In this document: positions 61,335 through 64,000 of the stretch, piece after piece
Layout: each line of letters opens with the position of its first letter
Numbering within the stretch: the first letter of the stretch is position 1
Assembly (NCBI GenBank): GCA_902363675.1
Contig: CABJAV010000007.1
Coordinates: 1-64,000 of the forward strand
Direction of reading: 5' to 3'
Length of the DNA stretch: 64,000 nucleotides
Origin: Lachnospiraceae bacterium
GTDB taxonomy: Bacteria > Bacillota > Clostridia > Lachnospirales > Lachnospiraceae
Notes under the pieces: model-generated
Told to the model about the DNA's origin: nothing
The model's database searches: none
Seen by the model: only the letters and a program-made list of their open reading frames with translations
Translations under genes and position numbers: made by a program

Positions 61335-61654
61335 GTAATGTGTATGAAAGTATCATGACGGGATTGAATGAGGCTGTAGAAGATTCAAAAAGTTATGAAA
61401 AAAAATTAACAAGAAGAGTGGTAACAGTTATTCCTGTTAAAGAATATAATGCAAGTGAAGTGAAAAAAATTCGCAATAGTATAGGCATGTCGCAGAAAAC
61501 TTTTGCCAGTTATCTTGGAGTCTCCTGCAAAACTGTTGAGGCATGGGAAAAAGGAACCAATCATCCATCGGGGGCAGCCAGCCGATTGTTAAATATGATG
61601 GAAATGGATGAAAATCTGACAAAAGAATTTCCGTTTGTTACAATTGAAGAATAG
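61331..61654 (+). CDS. higA: HigA-type antitoxin
   Basis: A 107-residue antitoxin with an XRE helix-turn-helix in its C-terminal half (KIRNSIGMSQKTFASYLGVSCKTVEAWEKG). The N-terminal 50 residues probably wrap the toxin. ATG 61331 overlaps the toxin stop, with AAAGGAG upstream. It should repress its own promoter through the palindrome at 60939. A terminator follows. Confidence 0.87.
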   Translation: MSNVYESIMTGLNEAVEDSKSYEKKLTRRVVTVIPVKEYNASEVKKIRNSIGMSQKTFASYLGVSCKTVEAWEKGTNHPSGAASRLLNMMEMDENLTKEFPFVTIEE

Positions 61655-61682
61655 TTGGAAAAAGGATCGAAAAATCAGATCG

Positions 61683-61712
61683 AAAGTGTGCGGCAAACGC
61701 ACACTTTTTTTA
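61683..61712 (+). terminator. Rho-independent terminator
   Basis: AAAGTGTGCG pairs with CGCACACTTT around a 5-base loop, followed by T run. Confidence 0.9.
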
Positions 61713-61728
61713 TTGAGAATAAAAATGA

Positions 61729-61786
61729 TTGCAATATACCCATGAGGGGTATATAATATAAATAAACAGATACCTATAGGGGGTAT
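61729..61786 (+). promoter_or_regulatory. csoR-copA promoter with two CsoR boxes
   Basis: TTGCAA (61729-61734) and TATAAT (61752-61757) are spaced by 17 bases. ATACCCATGAGGGGTAT (61736-61752) fills the spacer and ATACCTATAGGGGGTAT (61770-61786) lies 34 bp further. Both are near-palindromes of the GC-tract type bound by CsoR. Confidence 0.85.
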
Positions 61787-61815
61787 AAAGAAAAGCGAAA
61801 GGAGGCATATTCTGG

Positions 61816-62121
61816 ATGGAAAATGAACATACTTGTGAATGCTGTAGAAAGAAAATGCGTTCCGAGAAAGAACAGAAGGATCTGATCAATCGCCTGAGCC
61901 GTATTGAAGGACAGATTCGTGGAATCAAAGGCATGGTTGAAAAAGACTGTTACTGCCCGGATATCATTACGCAGGTAGCGGCAGCGAATGCAGCACTGAA
62001 CAGTTTTAATAAAGTATTGCTGGCAAGTCATATTCGTACCTGTGTCACAGAAGGAATCCGTAACGGAGAAGACGAAAAAGTGGACGAGCTGGTCACAATG
62101 CTGCAGAAATTGATGAAGTAG
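61816..62121 (+). CDS. csoR: CsoR copper-sensing repressor
   Basis: A 101-residue all-helical repressor. The copper ligands fit the Cys-His-Cys set with the correct spacing: Cys47 (in DCYCPD), His72 and Cys76 (in SHIRTC). RLSRIEGQIRGIKGMVE is the DNA-binding helix signature. An additional N-terminal CECC is present. When copper binds, it should leave the two operator boxes upstream and allow copA expression. AAAGGAGG precedes the ATG. Confidence 0.92.
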   Translation: MENEHTCECCRKKMRSEKEQKDLINRLSRIEGQIRGIKGMVEKDCYCPDIITQVAAANAALNSFNKVLLASHIRTCVTEGIRNGEDEKVDELVTMLQKLMK

Positions 62122-62166
62122 AGACGAAAAATATAAAAGTTGAAGATGGAAAATGTAGGAGCAACT

Positions 62167-64000
62167 ATGAAACAATATAACGTTACAGGCATGAGCTGTG
62201 CCGCCTGTTCCGCCCGTGTTGAGAAAGCCGTTTCCAAAGTGCCGGGCGTTTCGTCCTGTTCGGTGAGCCTGCTGACAAATTCGATGGGTGTGGAAGGTAC
62301 TGCCAGCGAGCAGGAAATTGTGGCAGCGGTGGAAGCTGCGGGTTACGGAGCGTCACCAAAGCAGAAAGCGAGTGCATCCGCAGATGCCAAAGGCCAATCA
62401 GCAGGGATGTACCAGGAGGCAGAAGAAGCGCTGAAAGATCATGAGACGCCAAAACTTCGGAAACGTCTGATTGCATCGGTGGTATTCTTACTCGTACTTA
62501 TGTATTTTTCAATGGGACATATGATGTGGAACTGGCCGATTCCGTCCGTTATGGCGGATAATCATGTGGCAATGGGACTTTTGCAGATGCTGTTGACCAT
62601 CGTGATCATGGTGATCAACCAGAAGTTTTTCATCAGCGGTTTCAAAAGTCTGCTACACGGTTCGCCGAATATGGATACGCTTGTAGCACTGGGCGCGGGC
62701 GCATCGTTTGGATATAGTACTTATGCGCTTTTTGCCATGACAGATGCACAGATGCGTGGTGATATGGATGCAGTAATGGGCTATATGCATGAGTTTTACT
62801 TTGAATCTGCGGCAATGATTCTGACATTGATTACAGTAGGAAAAATGTTAGAAGCACATTCCAAAGGAAAGACAACCGATGCATTAAAAAGCCTGATGAA
62901 GCTTGCACCAAAGACAGCGACGGTTGAGCGTGACGGTGTGGAAACCGTGGTAGGGATTGAGCAGGTACAAAAAGATGACATATTTGTTGTACGTCCGGGA
63001 GAAAATATTCCGGTAGACGGTGTGGTGATTGACGGAAACAGCGCAGTAAATGAAGCCGCCCTTACAGGAGAAAGTATTCCGGTGGATAAAGCGGCAGGCG
63101 ATGCGGTCAGCGCAGCTACAACCAACCAGTCGGGCTTTTTGCGCTGTCGGGCGACACGCGTAGGCGAGGATACAACACTCTCCCAGATTATCCAGATGGT
63201 TTCCGATGCAGCAGCGACCAAAGCGCCGATTGCAAAGATCGCAGACAAAGTTTCCGGCATTTTTGTGCCGGCGGTTATTACGATTGCGGTGATCACTATT
63301 ATTGTATGGCTTCTTGCAGGACAGACCGTCGGATTTGCACTGGCAAGGGGAATTTCGGTACTGGTGATCAGTTGTCCTTGTGCGCTTGGACTGGCAACCC
63401 CTGTGGCAATCATGGTTGGCAACGGCATGGGTGCAAAGAACGGTATTCTATTTAAGAACGCAGTCGCTTTGGAAAATGCAGGAAGAACCCAGATTGTTGC
63501 ATTGGACAAGACGGGAACCATCACAAACGGGGAGCCGAAAGTGACCGATATTGTCCCGGCAGATGGTGTGAATGAGCAGGAACTTTTGCGTTTTGCAGCC
63601 GGACTTGAGGCAAAAAGCGAACATCCGCTTGCACACGCAATTATGGCGGAGATAGAAACGCAGCAGATCACATATAAAGAAGCGGAGAATTTTGAGGCTT
63701 TGCCGGGAAATGGACTGGCAGCAACGGTGAATGGATGCAAGATGCTCGGCGGAAGTGTGAAATATATCAGTGAGCAGATCACGGTAGAAAAAGATATTTT
63801 GAAGCAGACAGAAACTTTTGCGGAGGAAGGAAAGACACCACTTCTTTTTGCAAGAGACGGGGCTCTGCTCGGCATGATTGCCGTGGCAGATACCATGAAG
63901 GAAGACAGCCCGAAGGCAATCGCGCAGCTTCGCAATATGGGAATCCGTGTGGTTATGCTTACCGGGGACAATGAGAAGACAGCCCGTGCGATCGGTGCAC
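62167..64000 (+). CDS. copA: Copper-exporting P-type ATPase, cut by window end
   Basis: The first 611 codons of a P1B-ATPase. An N-terminal heavy-metal domain has GMSCAACSARV (Cys11, Cys14). Membrane helices begin near residue 99. The actuator TGES, the metal site CPC (Cys403-Cys405), the phosphorylated Asp447 in DKTGT, the SEHPLA HP motif and part of the hinge (MLTGDNEKTA) are present; the C-terminus lies beyond the window. It pumps Cu(I) out of the cell. AGGAG precedes the ATG, 45 bp after csoR, in the same operon. Confidence 0.95.
   Translation, partial: MKQYNVTGMSCAACSARVEKAVSKVPGVSSCSVSLLTNSMGVEGTASEQEIVAAVEAAGYGASPKQKASASADAKGQSAGMYQEAEEALKDHETPKLRKRLIASVVFLLVLMYFSMGHMMWNWPIPSVMADNHVAMGLLQMLLTIVIMVINQKFFISGFKSLLHGSPNMDTLVALGAGASFGYSTYALFAMTDAQMRGDMDAVMGYMHEFYFESAAMILTLITVGKMLEAHSKGKTTDALKSLMKLAPKTATVERDGVETVVGIEQVQKDDIFVVRPGENIPVDGVVIDGNSAVNEAALTGESIPVDKAAGDAVSAATTNQSGFLRCRATRVGEDTTLSQIIQMVSDAAATKAPIAKIADKVSGIFVPAVITIAVITIIVWLLAGQTVGFALARGISVLVISCPCALGLATPVAIMVGNGMGAKNGILFKNAVALENAGRTQIVALDKTGTITNGEPKVTDIVPADGVNEQELLRFAAGLEAKSEHPLAHAIMAEIETQQITYKEAENFEALPGNGLAATVNGCKMLGGSVKYISEQITVEKDILKQTETFAEEGKTPLLFARDGALLGMIAVADTMKEDSPKAIAQLRNMGIRVVMLTGDNEKTARAIGA

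Overview
The window reads as chromosomal DNA of a motile, spore-forming, Gram-positive gut Clostridium of the family Lachnospiraceae (Roseburia/Agathobacter-like; inferred from gene content and an AT-leaning sequence, not from a marker gene). Sporulation is indicated by spoVT and a SipL-type SPOCS/LysM protein. Motility is indicated by a flagellin lysine-N-methylase, a good sigma-28 promoter and a chemoreceptor. The cell wall is Gram-positive in type (class A PBP, LTA-synthase-like enzyme, NlpC/P60 hydrolase, Veg). No rRNA, tRNA, CRISPR array, prophage or intact insertion sequence was seen.

Layout. 0-3.4 kb: two uncharacterised cytoplasmic-looking proteins, then a row of three damaged genes (DUF6033, aldo/keto reductase, RibD-like reductase). 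3.4-5.05 kb: a compact three-gene HipBST-type toxin-antitoxin operon behind three operator copies spaced exactly 41 bp. 5.1-11.4 kb: a decayed small gene, flagellin methylase, a membrane GGDEF-EAL protein with an EAL half that looks active, remnants of a macrodomain/sirtuin pair, an esterase and a zinc-ribbon membrane protein. 11.7-25.3 kb: HAD phosphatase and hypoxanthine-DNA glycosylase, a glucose-type PTS permease, a relic of an IS605-type TnpB joined to half an acetyltransferase gene, an ABC exporter, a shortened MarR gene with a TauE transporter, a frameshifted diguanylate cyclase, a SulP transporter, an AraC fragment and a sigma-28-driven flagellum-associated protein.

25.4-39.6 kb: galM, a 2-hydroxyacid dehydrogenase, a radical SAM protein, an LTA-synthase-like enzyme, a DHH-HAD fusion protein, aroE-aroK, a DUF624 protein, a Big2 surface protein, a convergent chemoreceptor carrying a C-terminal PilZ domain, and spoVT. 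39.8-51.8 kb is envelope-rich: a Cys/His-repeat surface protein with a PT/DP stalk, PBP1-like enzyme, ROK glucokinase, PlsC, PrcB-like lipoprotein, veg, SipL-like protein and an NlpC/P60 hydrolase. 51.8-60.7 kb: a SurA_N-like membrane protein, methionine aminopeptidase, HD phosphohydrolase, DUF4317, a Tet(M)-like translation GTPase fused to a Rae1/YacP NYN nuclease, an aminotransferase, acylphosphatase and YdcF. 60.8-64 kb: a HigBA toxin-antitoxin pair and a copper operon (csoR-copA) cut by the window end.

Themes. Cyclic-di-GMP signalling recurs (EAL enzyme, broken GGDEF enzyme, PilZ chemoreceptor) beside motility genes. Gene decay is concentrated in the first 25 kb, where about eleven loci are truncated, internally deleted or frameshifted; I saw none of this after 25.4 kb. 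The observations most worth following are the HipBST operon with a Cys/His N-terminus on the kinase, the GTPase-Rae1 fusion with a palindromic repeat inserted in frame in its G domain, the PilZ chemoreceptor, and the SipL-like gene whose Shine-Dalgarno and TTG start lie inside the upstream terminator.
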